Shown one piece after another: positions 1 to 15,954 of a DNA stretch of 64,000 bases (position 1 is its first letter; every line of letters begins with the position of its first letter). The DNA is taken from positions 6,076,001 to 6,140,000 of the forward strand of contig NC_051100.1 in the NCBI RefSeq assembly GCF_901709675.1, given 5' to 3'. Both the position numbers and the translations under genes were made by a program. Origin of the DNA: Syngnathus acus. Taxonomy: Eukaryota > Chordata > Actinopteri > Syngnathiformes > Syngnathidae. The notes below the pieces were generated by a model. That model searched no databases and was not told the origin of the DNA. It saw only the letters and a program-made list of their open reading frames with translations.

Positions 1-654
1 AGCCCCGCTGCAACACAAACACAATCTTGAAAACACTATACATGCCCATGAAACACTATTATTAGAAAGCAATCAAAGATTTGGGTACATAAAAGATGTT
101 TTCATAAAGTTTGACCACAATATACAACATCAATTTTTTCTTGAGAGAATGAGCCTCAACAAACAAGGTGCTTGCAGTACTTTAAAACCATCGCTTATAC
201 ACAAGCCTTTCACAGTATCATAAATGTATCATCATTCCTTAAAGAAAAAATTGTTGGTTCATTCACTGTGTCAAATTTCAGCTTCCCTAAATGGGTATGT
301 CCTAGGTGACTAGTGACTAGCTAGAGTGGGAAAATGGGCCAGATTCCTTCCTTCCAAAGGTTAATGTTTGACTTGTGGCTAGGCAAACAAATGTTAACAT
401 CTGTGAATAGCACAAACAACACCACCTCCTCACTCACAGTGTGTATGATCACATTTGATTTTGAGACAGAATAAACTTGTGATCCCTTTTTCTTTTCTCT
501 TTCTTTTCTAATTCCTGTACAGCTCAGCATGGCTTATGGCTGTCAAGTTGTTGTTTGAGGTCTTTAGGTAACGTTGGTCTCATGATGAAAACAAAGAAAT
601 GCATGTGACGAACAAAGAAACATAAGTATCACATTGATGGGAATGTTTGAGGAA
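1..654. other. Non-coding flank downstream of slc1a4
   Basis: AT-rich sequence with no exon, RNA gene or full transposon that I can recognise. Short open frames here show no protein-like composition. It lies beyond the likely 3' end of slc1a4, which is transcribed towards it. Confidence 0.6.
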
Positions 655-662
655 CTTATTAT

Positions 663-1015
663 AAGGGCTGTGCAATTAATCGAAATTCAATTCCGATTAC
701 ATTTATTACACTTCCCGATTTCAAACATGACATAATCATAAAAAAAAATGCAATTATTATTATGCATTATTATCCAATGCACTGTGTGTTTGTATAAAAC
801 CATATATTTGCGCCTTTATTTTAAAATAACTATGATAAATTTTGTTGGGATCTACAAGGAAATCTTTCAAGGAAATTTATTTATCTTAATATTTTTTACA
901 TGTTTAAATATTTTTTTGTTTTGTACCAAAAAATAAATGATTGTTTGAATAATCATGATTTCAATTATTACCAAAATAAATGTGATTAATTATTTTCTCT
1001 AATCAAGCAGCCCAA
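663..1015. mobile_element. hAT-like MITE with imperfect terminal inverted repeats
   Basis: The left end reads AAGGGCTGTGCAATTAAT and the right end, reverse-complemented, reads TTGGGCTGCTTGATTAG, an imperfect inverted pair. Flanking 8-mers CTTATTAT (655-662) and TTTATTAT (1016-1023) differ at one base, the target-site length expected of hAT transposons. The interior is AT-rich with no transposase frame, so it would be non-autonomous. It shares its GGGCTG ends with the element at 15646-15954. The family assignment is inference. Confidence 0.5.
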
Positions 1016-1025
1016 TTTATTATTA

Positions 1026-1031
1026 TTTATT
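1026..1031 (-). terminator. slc1a4: Candidate slc1a4 poly(A) signal
   Basis: AATAAA on the minus strand about 136 nt past the slc1a4 stop; a second AATAAA lies at 1016-1021. It would give a short 3' UTR. The AT-rich context makes chance matches likely, and mammalian orthologues use longer 3' UTRs. Confidence 0.3.
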
Positions 1032-1166
1032 ATTAGTATTGGCAAACGGTGGCCATATCTTCTTCAGTGACTTATATGAATGTTCCAACAGCAGTGACAT
1101 TAACCGTGTACAAAGATCAACAGGTTTGACAATGAATAGCAAAAAAAAAAAAAACCTTGCATTAGT

Positions 1167-6300
<5,134 letters not shown>

Positions 6301-6810
6301 CTTCCTTTTCACTCTTAGCACAGAGCAGCGTGGGAAGCTTGATCCGCGTGTGCTCAACTACAGCGTGCCTTGGACAACGAAGGCTGGAGCCGGCGTGGGG
6401 GATGACGCCTGGCGGTGATAGCCAATCGTGTTGAGGGAAACATGCGCACTAGTATGCAGACCTTAGCCCGCACGCACATGATGCAAGATGATGAAGTATT
6501 GCTCGATTGATTCTTCTTATTTGGTTAACATGCAATAATGCTGATTATTGAGAGCACCGTTTTAATGGGGAAATATACGAATGCAACCGCTCGAATTGGG
6601 TCAATTGTGAGTTAAATCAGTCACTCTGAGGGGGGCAAGAGCCATTTATGCTTCAGGGAGAAGGTGGAATCAGAGATTCTTTTTTTTTTTCTAAAGTGGC
6701 CAAGAGACGACGCAGGCGTTTAAATTCAACAGATAAATAATTAAAAGTGTTCTCAAATGCATTTAAAAATCTATATGAGGTGAGCTTAAAAGATGAGAAA
6801 ACAACATGGG
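6301..6810. other. slc1a4 upstream region
   Basis: About 500 bp upstream of the slc1a4 start, presumably holding its 5' UTR and promoter. The part nearest the start is GC-rich and the rest is AT-rich. No convincing TATA box or CpG island was seen, so the transcription start cannot be placed. Confidence 0.4.
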
Positions 6811-6831
6811 TTCAGCACCATGGCCAGCGCC
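6811..6831 (+). promoter_or_regulatory. RE1/NRSE-like site (candidate REST binding site)
   Basis: The left half TTCAGCACC is followed by AT and the right half GGCCAGCGCC. The canonical RE1 is TTCAGCACC-NN-GGACAGCGCC, so 20 of 21 positions agree and the only mismatch is C for A in the right half. The spacing is canonical. The site lies about 510 bp upstream of the slc1a4 start codon. REST silences neuronal genes outside neurons. Which gene it acts on, and whether it is bound, is inference. Confidence 0.55.
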
Positions 6832-6835
6832 CAGT

Positions 6836-6853
6836 CTTCTAGGGGGCGCTGTA
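6836..6853 (+). promoter_or_regulatory. CTCF-like core motif
   Basis: The core AGGGGGCGCTG matches the CTCF consensus core; the upstream CCA part of the consensus is only partly met. It starts 5 bp after the RE1-like site. The motif is short, so occupancy is unproven. Confidence 0.35.
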
Positions 6854-6905
6854 ACAGGTTTGAATAATAGGCACACAGTTATAGGCACGGTTGACCACTG
6901 GTTAG

Positions 6906-7071
<166 letters not shown>

Positions 7072-7136
7072 GCTCGCTAGCTATCGGCCAATTGACCTCT
7101 CCAAATTTGTATGTGTGCTTGTGAGAGTATCTTCAT

Positions 7137-7270
7137 GTGCCCTGCAATTGGCTGGCGACCAGTTCAAGGTGTACCCCGTCTATTGCCCAAAAGACTGCTG
7201 GGATAGGCTCCAGCATCTCCAGCTTGCCCACGACCCTCGTGAGGGTCAGCGGTTCAGAAAATGAATATTT
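7137..7270 (+). repeat. Dispersed teleost repeat fragment
   Basis: It contains the stock phrases TGGCTGGCGACCAGTTCAAG and GGGATAGGCTCCAGCA, ending near GTCAGCGGTTCAGAAAATG. These belong to a very common fish retrotransposon-tail repeat, recognised from general knowledge. Minus-strand fragments of the same type appear near 21575, 34360 and 56500. It is too short to classify. Confidence 0.6.
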
Positions 7271-7357
7271 AGGCACATAGCGTATTCACAGCCAAACAGA
7301 GCGGCAATGCTGCTGAAAGACAGCATATAAATACAGTCAGTGCATAAAGAAACTAAA

Positions 7358-7401
7358 TCAACTCTGATGAAGGCGGAAGAACCCGCCGAAACATGTCAGG
7401 T
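7358..7401 (+). ncRNA. Hammerhead-ribozyme-like motif
   Basis: CTGATGA (7364-7370) is followed by a perfect 5-bp stem, GGCGG (7372-7376) with CCGCC (7383-7387), closed by loop AAGAAC. Then come GAAA (7388-7391) and C-AT-GTC (7392-7397). This is the core order of a minimal type I hammerhead with a very short stem III, as known from Penelope-like retroelements. Stem I would pair ACT with AGG only partly, and an extra A lies between CTGATGA and stem II. It may be a decayed element tail without activity. Confidence 0.3.
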
Positions 7402-8404
7402 AAAATGAACCTAAAGCAAATTGTTTGATATAGAAGAACCAGTGAAGTAAACTAAATCAAATTGAGTCATTTGCAACTCATGATAATGAGATGAAAACGG
7501 CCCAAATCAGTGTTCCTTATCAAGTAAGAAATGTAAAGCTGTGATGCGTCCACAAGATGGGGCTAGAATAACGCTGGAGTCATGCGCGCCTTCATGGAAT
7601 CCATTAATAATCCACCACCAAGTGATGCATTCCATGCGTCCATCCATATTTCTTAATACTCTTTATTGACACTTTGACATAGGCACCAGGAATGAGGATT
7701 AACCCCCAACCTGCAAGTTGGGTGACAAACACTCCACCACTGAGCCACATAGTGGTCTTACTGATTAAAAAAAAAAACTGGTTCTTTTTTTCCTGCAATT
7801 TTTAACCATTTAATGATGAGAATGTTTGAGAGAAAAAGTGACATGAACACAAGTGACAGATAATCATGTTCATGTTTTATGGAGGTATCCTGAAAGAACG
7901 CATCTTGAGAAAACACCCTCCATGTCCTCACCTGCCTTCTGCATTGTCCTCACTGACCTTAGCTTGGCTGTTGCTAAGTTGAGCTAAACTAGCCCTCCCT
8001 TCCTTTGCCAATAGAGACAGACTGCCCCCCCCCCCCCATCCCCTCACAGCTGTGTGGCCTAAATGCTGGAAATAACCAGCAGCCCTGCGGAACAGAAGTC
8101 ATGACTGTCCAACAGTGGCAGCAAATGTTGGTGCTGTGCCAGTGTCAACGAGAAGAGAAAACAAACAGAGTGGAAGACATAGCGAAAGGATCAGCTTTCT
8201 TCTGCAGACAGTCAGTGTGATATCCAGACACTTAAGATTTGGTGCAAAGACAAACAAACAAACAGATTCAAGAGTTTTATATTCGCCATGTTTGAGCGTG
8301 CCAAACAAGGAATTTGACTTCGGTAAATCACAGCCTCTGTTCAACATTTAGGTGACTAACATCACTCAGGACATGTGAAAAATGGCAAATATTCTCAAAC
8401 AGCC

Positions 8405-8645
8405 GTGCAGTGCTGTCACAATCCAATATTATTAGAATAGATTATTATATTGATTATTCCATTGATTAATCAAATAAAAGGACAAGAGAAATCTGTGAAT
8501 TATTACTTTTGACACCCTGAAATCAAAAGTTTTGCACAATCTTTAGTTAAAACACATTTTAAATGATTACCCAATTATTAAAATACGAGGCGATTAATTC
8601 CATAATCAATTTGTTGTCGATGACCTGATTAATATTGAAAAATCC
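8405..8645. repeat. AT-rich MITE-like fragment
   Basis: The sequence is rich in GATTAAT-type words near both ends (ATTGATTAATCAAAT on the left, GCGATTAATTCCATAATC on the right), typical of fish non-autonomous DNA transposons. Ends and target duplication could not be defined. Confidence 0.3.
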
Positions 8646-8789
8646 TAAACTACTATTAGAACTTACCCAGCCGTAAAACTAATATTTGTGTGACGTCGAC
8701 ATATTGAGAATATCCTGCTCACTCACAACATCCAACAGCCATGGTGGAGAGTTGAACTTGGCTTCAGGGGATGCATCTACTTTTGATTT

Positions 8790-9040
8790 TCATATTATGT
8801 ATTATTTGTGCCCTCTCTGCATCCATTACAACCTGGTGATCCTGAAAGGGGGATCCTTCCATCTGTGGTCCCTTCTCAAGGTTTCTCATTTTCCCCGGGC
8901 AGGGGTTTTGAGTTTTTCCTTGCCCTTTTGGGAGCTTAAGATCAGGGGATGCTTTGAGAATAATTGTCAATTTTTGTCTATGTGAAGCCCTTTGAGACTG
9001 CTTGTGATTTAGGGCTATACAAATAAACTTGACTTGACTT
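8790..9040 (+). repeat. Retroelement 3'-tail-like repeat
   Basis: Contains GTTTTGAGTTTTTCCTTGCC, then GTGAAGCCCTTTGAGACTG and GGGCTATACAAATAAACTTG, and ends in the short run ACTTGACTTGACTTGG. This 'gggctatacaaataaa' tail is characteristic of widespread teleost retroposons. It has no coding part. Confidence 0.5.
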
Positions 9041-9303
9041 GGCTTCTGGGTTTCAACCGCAAGGAAAGGTCCCAGGTGGGCAACCATACCTCGCCAGGTT
9101 GATTGGCGAGGGCCTCAGTCCAGGTCCAGTTGGCAGTGGTGGCATACTGCTCGGCAGAATGGAGGGGGGCAGTTCTGGCTCGGCCCCAGGTCCACAGTAG
9201 CGAACAAACTCGCCTGTGTTTTCTTCAAGGGTGGACCACAAGAATTGCTGAATGAGGACATCTCTGGATCCCAGACGGCAAGCCAATTTGGAGGCATCTG
9301 GAG

Positions 9304-9510
9304 CAGGGCTCACCAAGTCCGGTCCTCAGGGGACCCATATCCAGCCTGTTTTACAAGATGCATCGCCACTGCAACGCAACCGATTCAAATCATCAGGATC
9401 GCTATCAGGCTTTTATAGAGCTTGCTGATGAGCTGATCATTTGAATCAGGTATGTTGTATCCAGCGCTCCACAACGCTGAACAGGTTACGCAGTACAGAA
9501 AATGGATAAA
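9304..9510 (+). repeat. Non-autonomous hAT-type repeat, right end lost
   Basis: Starts CAGGGCTCACCAAGTCCGGT, close to the CAGGGGTCACCAA end of a common fish element. The interior contains a GATCATTTGAATCAGGT box. No matching right terminus was found; the sequence instead runs into GTACAGAAAATGGATAAATA, typical of the dispersed tail repeat, so it is probably truncated or a mosaic. Confidence 0.45.
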
Positions 9511-9588
9511 TAAATGAAAGTGACGGCAACGTGAGTGGAAAGGTTGCTCTCGTTTTCAAAACAAACCACCAGTCATGTTCTTTTACTC

Positions 9589-9594
9589 TTTATT
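9589..9594 (-). terminator. sertad2: Candidate sertad2 poly(A) signal
   Basis: AATAAA on the minus strand, 3.3 kb past the sertad2 stop. Mammalian SERTAD2 mRNAs have 3' UTRs of several kb, so a distal site is plausible. Other minus-strand AATAAA words occur nearer the stop, so this choice is tentative. Confidence 0.25.
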
Positions 9595-12500
9595 GTGTTT
9601 GTGTGTGTGTAATATATATGTATATATTTATATTTATAAAACTACAAAAGTAAGACTTTCAAATTCATAGTCAGCAGTCACTTTATCTCATATATATATA
9701 TTTTTTTCTCTTACAGAGAGAGAAGAGACGGATAAGAGTGTTTTGTGTTCCATTGAATAGAACAAGGCACAACTCGAAGGTCTGTGGAAAAAAAAATCCA
9801 GCCTTTGGAGGAACTCGGCCTTGACTTGGGTCGGTCTATCCCAGGAAGTAGTGCTGTGTCGCATGCTTGCACAGCGCTGGCTGAAGAAATTCAATAAGAA
9901 AAACGGATCCGTCAAGTCCCAGGATTTGTTGTTCATCCTATGTACATAACTTTTGGCAATGAGGCATCCATGACAAGCTTTGGAATCTTGATATCTGAAG
10001 GTTGCAGATGGGTTCTTGTTTTGTTTTTTTGCTGCATAAACAGTTCAATTGGAAAACAGTGAACAAAAAAGTACAAAAGACATATAAAAGGAAGAAAAAA
10101 GACCCATGTATACAATTCAAAGAAAAAAAAAAAAACAATCCCACCCTAATTCCACACTCAGATACAATCCTATCTGGAGCAGAGTACATTCTGACTACGC
10201 AATCTGTACACGATATTTACAATCCAAAGGTTCACTTCAAATTAAAATAAATATATTTACACAGAGCAGAAAAAAAAGAATAAATAACTTCATTGACAGA
10301 GAAAAAACACCATAAAGCATCTTTAAAAAAAAAAAAAAAAAATTTTTTTTAAAAGGAAACCTGATGAAGTTGTTTATGAAAACAAGAAGTGGTGCAGATG
10401 GTTTTGAAAGTCCACGACTTGAACACCTTTCGCTTTTGGCTAACAGTAAAAATGGGCGTTCCCAGCAGGCACCACGAACACAATAGTTGGTGTCGGCATC
10501 TCCCTTAACTTCTTTTCATACTGTATGTCGATCAACATGCTTAGGTGGGTGACCAAACATCACAATGGTAAAAGTATTAAAGCGCCACTCATTCATGCGT
10601 TTTGTAGCAGTACACTAGCAAGTTATTACGTGTACAAAGGAAATTGAGCATTTGCAGAATCGCTAAGTGTTGCGTGTCTACAGGCGTTCATTCTAAAAAA
10701 ATTCAAACAAGATTGGACAGTGGCACAGAAGGCTAAAAACATGGCAGCTTGCTTTCAGACAAATACTTCCTTGAGAGGTGAGCAGGGGATGAGTACAAGA
10801 AGACAAATGGATGTAGATGCATTGTGGACATCATGTTTTGGAAACTGGACTGCTTGTCTCTGGTCTCTTACCTTACCACCTGTCAGGTGAGAAATAAAAC
10901 AACCAAGTTCATCTTGGTAGCTGCCTATTTGCAAAAAATGTTCTGACTCGGGTGCAATTGCTCAGACTGTGTAAACGAACGCCCTTGATACGATCCCCTG
11001 ATGTGTTTCGAAACAAGCCAAGCAGCCCCGTTTGAAAAGCTATTTTGTTGGAAAATTGGAAGTTTTGTCACATAATACATTAAAACGTTGTGACTGCATT
11101 CGCTGTAGTAGACTGGACAACTTTTGGTCAGTGATAAAACTACATCAACGCGGAGCAAACTTGAGTAAAATAGGTTAAAATAAACAGATGTATGAACACA
11201 GACTATGGGATTGACTAAACTGAGTTGCTTTTTTTTTGCTACATACATATTTTGGTACACAGGAAAATACCGTATTTTCTCACATAGTGGTTAACTCAAT
11301 TGCAGGAGGAGGCAGTGTCAATTTCTTATACTGCTTTTCCTCATCCTGGACTGCTTGCGTCATACTTTTAGATCAATTTGACTAACAATTATGTAATGTA
11401 ATCATTTGTCACATTCAAATAATGACATGAGTAGACAGACGAAGCTGGGCGTGTGGAACGGATAATAATTTGGAGAGAAATTTCTTAAGAGTGGAGACCA
11501 CCATTTAAGGAAATACGGTACAACTTTGTGCACAATTGGGCTTAATATGTGACACAGGCAAAATTGTCATTAATACAAAGGTTTTTTTTTTGCGGCCTCG
11601 ATTGTGCAACAATCACTTTGATGACAGGACAGATTTTGTCCTCTAAGTATTGTGTGTATGTTTATAAAGACTCAGGGTGTTTGAGGTAAACCTCAAAATG
11701 CTGCTGCACAATATCATGACGTGAGTAAAACCCTGAGATTTTGTAAATATGGGCTTCTATTCTCAACACAAGCGTTTGTGCAAATAGACTTTGTGTAATA
11801 CTGTACGCCGCGCTGTCATTTGTCAACTTACTGAATCGGTTGCACACACAAAAAATAAAAAATAAAGAAGGCATATCTAGAAATACACTCGTGTGTTCAT
11901 ACAATTTTAAGGAAATGATTCATGTGCCATCATGGCTTGGCTTGGCAAAATGTGATAGCTGATTTGTTTACAGTTCTTGTGCATAACTCTGTTTTGGTTG
12001 CCTGACATAAGATTCGACAACGGTTTGTAAATGTAAACAAAACAATCTCTACTCTGTAGCGGATCCGAATTCTGCTGCAAAGTTGAAAGTTTTTTTTTTT
12101 TTTTTTAAAAGCCAGTATAAAATAGCATTCCACACCGCTTTGCACCAGCATGTTGGTAAACCCGGACCTGAACTAAGATCATCATTACATGACCTCTCTG
12201 AAGAGTTTCAGAAAATGATATCAGGCTTTTTCCTTGTGAGACAAAAGATGCATATTAAACATAAAAGCGACCCGATTAAAAGACAATGAAATTATTATTA
12301 TTTGATCATGAGGACATCCCTCAATAACTGAACAATACATTTTATAAATAAAACAATATTCTAAGTAACAACTCAGAGGAAACGAGGGGGGGGGGGGGAC
12401 GAGAATTGAATAAGTGGTCATTTTTTAGAAGGCACTCATCTGCTCAAAGACACACGCATTTAGTGTGCACGTGTGTCTGTGTGTGTTACGTGTGTTGTGT

Positions 12501-12894
12501 GTCTCCACAGTCACAATTCCTGTACCAGTGAGGCTCCTCCTAGGACTGGGGGGGAAAAATGGCAATGGCTAAGGTCAATGTTACCAATTAACGTTCTTAT
12601 TAGGGAATTAGTTCCTTGGAGGTCCTCACCTGTATCGAGATGTAAACTGATTTGTGTCTTTTGCTTCCCATTAGTTTCATTTCTGTGTTTGGAAAGGTGA
12701 GGACAGTCCATGCACAGTGTTGAAGTAGTAGTAGTAGGAACAGTTGTCAGAGCGTGACAGCTGAAAATTACAATTGCAATCTGTAAAAACCGCAAAATGA
12801 AAAACAACAAAACCGTCTAAAATATTCATTTCATTCTCTTGTCTGGATTGAAGTGTCTGTGTGTAAAAGGCAGGGGAGGGGCGGCACCTGGCTG
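9595..12894 (-). other. sertad2: Probable long 3' UTR of sertad2
   Basis: A 3.3-kb AT-rich stretch directly downstream of the sertad2 stop. It has no exon-like frames and no transposon end that I recognise, only homopolymers (a poly-A run near 10325, a poly-G run near 12390). Its transcribed status is inferred from position and from the long 3' UTRs of SERTA-family genes. Confidence 0.4.
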
Positions 12895-14103
12895 TCATGA
12901 ACCAACCAACACTTCCATGATGTGATCAAGTTCTGTCAGATCGATTTTGAAAGGCTGATTGGTTGAAACCTGCGGGGCGGGGCCGCTGTACGGAGACGCC
13001 AGCGATCTGAGGAGGTCGTCCGCTGTCACCACCGGCGGTATTTTGGCGAGGCTGGCGCCGGCGGTGACGCTGACCGCCCCCGCCGTCATGCAGGGATCAA
13101 AATCGTACATGGACGTGTCTATGTCGGCGAAGAGGACGTCGTCCAGCGCCAGGTCGGTGAGGAACCCGGACGATGTCGAGGGGGGCGAAGGAGAGGCGTA
13201 AATGTCACCCGGGGTAACCGCGGGCAGGGCGTCCATCGGTCGAACGTCGGCACAGGTGCCTTCTGCGAGCGAGACGCAAGCCGCTTCGGCTTTGGAGACC
13301 GACGTCGGGCAGTCTTTTGCTGGGCCCGAGGCTGCAGCTAAGTGGGAGGGCTGGGCAAGTGCGGCGGGAGAGAGGGAGGTAGTTACTGCCATTGAATTCG
13401 ATGCTGCCGTCCTAGTTATGGCTGTAGGAGGACATAAATCCATGCCACCCGCGGTAACGGACGAGGCAGGAGGCGGCGGCGACGGAGAGATGGTGGCGGA
13501 CGTCTGACTGAGTAATGGGGGAGGCGAGAGAGGAGGGGTGGGCGGAGACGACGCACAAAAGGAGGAATCGGCACCGTCGTCTTCCAGCAAAGAAGCTGGA
13601 GTGAGGCAGAGATCCAACGGAGGCGGGCAGGCGGGAGGCACCGACGGGTGTGGCGAAGGAGGAGGAATGATCGCAGGCATTAACAGCGCAGAAGGCGAGG
13701 GGGATACTTGGGCTGTCACCGTAGCCGACAGGACCCCGAAAGAGGGCGGGGCCTCACGGTAGCCCTCGTCCATCGGGTCGTCGGGCGGCGGCGACGGCGG
13801 CAGGAGCAACGGTCGTAAGGAGCCTTCTTGCTTGAGTTCGTCCTGGATGCGCCGCAGCATGTTGTTGATGAGGACGCGCCGCTCCAGGCTGGGCTCTCTC
13901 AGCGGCCGCTGGCTGTACAGCTTCATGAGTGAGATGTTGAAGATGGTCTGCCTCTGAAGGGTGTACGACACCTTGGACAGGCCCTCGTGGCCCAGGCCGC
14001 ATCCTCCTCCCGCCGCCGGCAGTGGCGGCGATGCCTCCAGCGTTTTGCCTTCCAGCACCTCTTCATCCTCATCCAGTTTTCGCTTGGCACCTTTACTGAA
14101 CAT
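12895..14103 (-). CDS. sertad2: SERTA domain-containing protein 2 (TRIP-Br2)
   Basis: SERTAD2 is a transcriptional co-regulator of E2F/DP and PHD-bromodomain factors, shuttling between nucleus and cytoplasm. The entire coding region is one exon of 402 codons; a 3' splice site (AG at 14108-14109) lies just 5' of the ATG, so exon 1 is non-coding and upstream. The start MFSKGAKRKLDEDEEV matches the family's basic N-terminus. The SERTA domain spans about residues 42-90 (LSKVSYTLQRQTIFNISLMK, then LINNMLRRIQDELKQEG). A conserved LTPASLLEDD segment, the acidic FLTDLALDDVLFADIDTSMY block and the terminal FKIDLTELDHIMEVLVGS follow. The terminal leucine/isoleucine spacing fits the export motif reported for TRIP-Br2. 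It is longer than human (about 314 aa) through Pro/Ser/Ala-rich insertions between the conserved blocks, which are also GC-rich. SERTAD1/3 are less similar. Confidence 0.96.
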   Translation of the reverse strand: MFSKGAKRKLDEDEEVLEGKTLEASPPLPAAGGGCGLGHEGLSKVSYTLQRQTIFNISLMKLYSQRPLREPSLERRVLINNMLRRIQDELKQEGSLRPLLLPPSPPPDDPMDEGYREAPPSFGVLSATVTAQVSPSPSALLMPAIIPPPSPHPSVPPACPPPLDLCLTPASLLEDDGADSSFCASSPPTPPLSPPPLLSQTSATISPSPPPPASSVTAGGMDLCPPTAITRTAASNSMAVTTSLSPAALAQPSHLAAASGPAKDCPTSVSKAEAACVSLAEGTCADVRPMDALPAVTPGDIYASPSPPSTSSGFLTDLALDDVLFADIDTSMYDFDPCMTAGAVSVTAGASLAKIPPVVTADDLLRSLASPYSGPAPQVSTNQPFKIDLTELDHIMEVLVGS

Positions 14104-15645
14104 AAATCTGGAAGGCAAAGAGATAAAGAACAGATCATAGAAAATTGACTTCATTGTTATGCAAATATCAGGAACAGTCCAGGTTTTTTTTAGCTATTGA
14201 AACATGAAAAATATGAAAAATAATTACAAGCTGGAAACATTGTCGAAATTCACACGCATTTGCATTCATTCCAAAGGCAAGATACTGACTGGCGCGTCAA
14301 GTGTCAATTCCAAATTTGGGGGAAAAATGTCAAATAGAGATCGATTGTGAGGGAAGTGATTTGCGTTACTAACATTTTGCAATCTAAGAACATCAATGTT
14401 CCTGTGGAATGTTTCTAAATCGGTGAAAAAAGGTTTGTTTTTGGGGGAGGTGGGAGCAATCTGGAACAGATTAAAGGAATTTCAATTCATTTCAATGGTA
14501 AAAGTTGATTTGCGATTGGAGCGTTTCGAACAAATCAAACTCACATATCAAGCCCCCACTGTAGAGTATTTCAAGAAGCTGCTTTGAGCCAGCGGGTTTA
14601 TTCAAGCATCAAATTTAATAATAAAGCAGGCATTTAAACCAAAATGCGGAAGGAATGGGAGCCTTTTTGCTACAGACTGGGGGGGGGGGGCAACACATAA
14701 ACACACACGTTACGTAATAGCAGTGTTCCTTGCTGTAGCACAAGATCATAGGTCACATTTGAAGCCAAACCCCTTCCTCCCTCCCGCTATGCGAGTACAG
14801 CACAGAGCCTCTCAGTGTGCAAGACATAGCGACCAGGCGCACAATACTGCAGCCGTCGTGAAATATGCTATATCAATAAAGTTGTAGATTTATTTGCGCA
14901 ACTATTCAAGCGCTTTGAAATACGTTTGCAATCTGATTGGACAAGAGCAAGAAAAAAAAAAAATGAGACAAACGAGTGAAAGAGCGAGCATCGCTGCAGT
15001 ATGTTTGATTCTAATCCAGGCTGACAGGCTCATAGAGCCAGTCGCTATACACACACACACACACACACACACAGGAAGTGTGAGCTGCAGGCCCAGTCAC
15101 CATGACTGGTTGGTTGCCATGACAAACAGAGTCAGCTGGGAATTCACCCAAAGAGATGACAAAGAACGAAATGGTAGTGGGGGTTGCTTCGGGGGGTATG
15201 AAGGAGGAGGGGAGAGGGAGGGGAGGTGGAAGAGGAGGAGGAAAAGAAGGTGGAGTCGGATACTCGTGTAATGTGCAACATTTCAGCGCAAGTGTCCAGT
15301 ATACATGACAAAATAGTCATGCACCATGCAATACGGTTCTAGACAACAAACTCCAGATACAAAAATAAATAAATAACAATATATTGTGGTCGGGATGAAC
15401 CTAATGTGAACTGTTATGACGAATGCCATAATGCAAGATGGAATGCAAGATGCAAATGGTGCTTACAAGACCTCGATTGGGAAAGCATTTCCAATATGAT
15501 TCAGTCTGATTGAATTTTGCTTTTGCAACTCCTATTCAAGTACCTTGGTGCATGACCTCCTTTTGGAAAATGATTGCGCAACCTCATAGGTGTTCTGCTC
15601 AGCAAGGATCTCTAATGATCTCTGACTGACTTTTTGAGCATCTAC

Positions 15646-15954
15646 TAGGGCTGCTCAATAAATCGAATTTGAATCGTAATTACGATTTTGGGTCCAGACG
15701 ATCTCAAAATTCACATAATGGAGGACAAACGCTTATTTGGTGTTTCTACTCTGAGACGAGCATGCGCGACGCCCCCACGTGTGTGTGTGGAGATCCAGGC
15801 CATGTTTAACATGTATCTTAAAGATATTAGAGAGGATAGAATTTATTTGTTGTGTTCAATAAATGCTTGTCCAATTTCAAAAATATAATGGTGATTTCAA
15901 TATTGAACAAAATAATGGCGATTTGGATTTTTACCCATGATTGAGCAGCCCCTA
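15646..15954. mobile_element. hAT-like MITE with good terminal inverted repeats
   Basis: The left end is TAGGGCTGCTCAAT and the right end is ATTGAGCAGCCCCTA, inverted matches apart from one extra base. Flanks GCATCTAC (15638-15645) and GCATCTTC (15955-15962) form an 8-bp target duplication with one mismatch. The 309-bp interior has AATCGAATTTGAATCG-type words and no transposase, so it is non-autonomous. Confidence 0.65.

Noticed and set aside
6301-6357. Upstream in-frame Met for slc1a4 (19 residues longer)
   Set aside because: Family alignment supports MEKK as start; the extension has no counterpart in human ASCT1.
10360-10395. Second hammerhead-like string CTGATGAAG...GAAAAC
   Set aside because: No stem II between the two boxes and no GUC cleavage site.
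13202-13762. Plus-strand frames opposite sertad2
   Set aside because: Shadow frames of the GC-rich sertad2 exon; the minus-strand frame has the SERTA domain.
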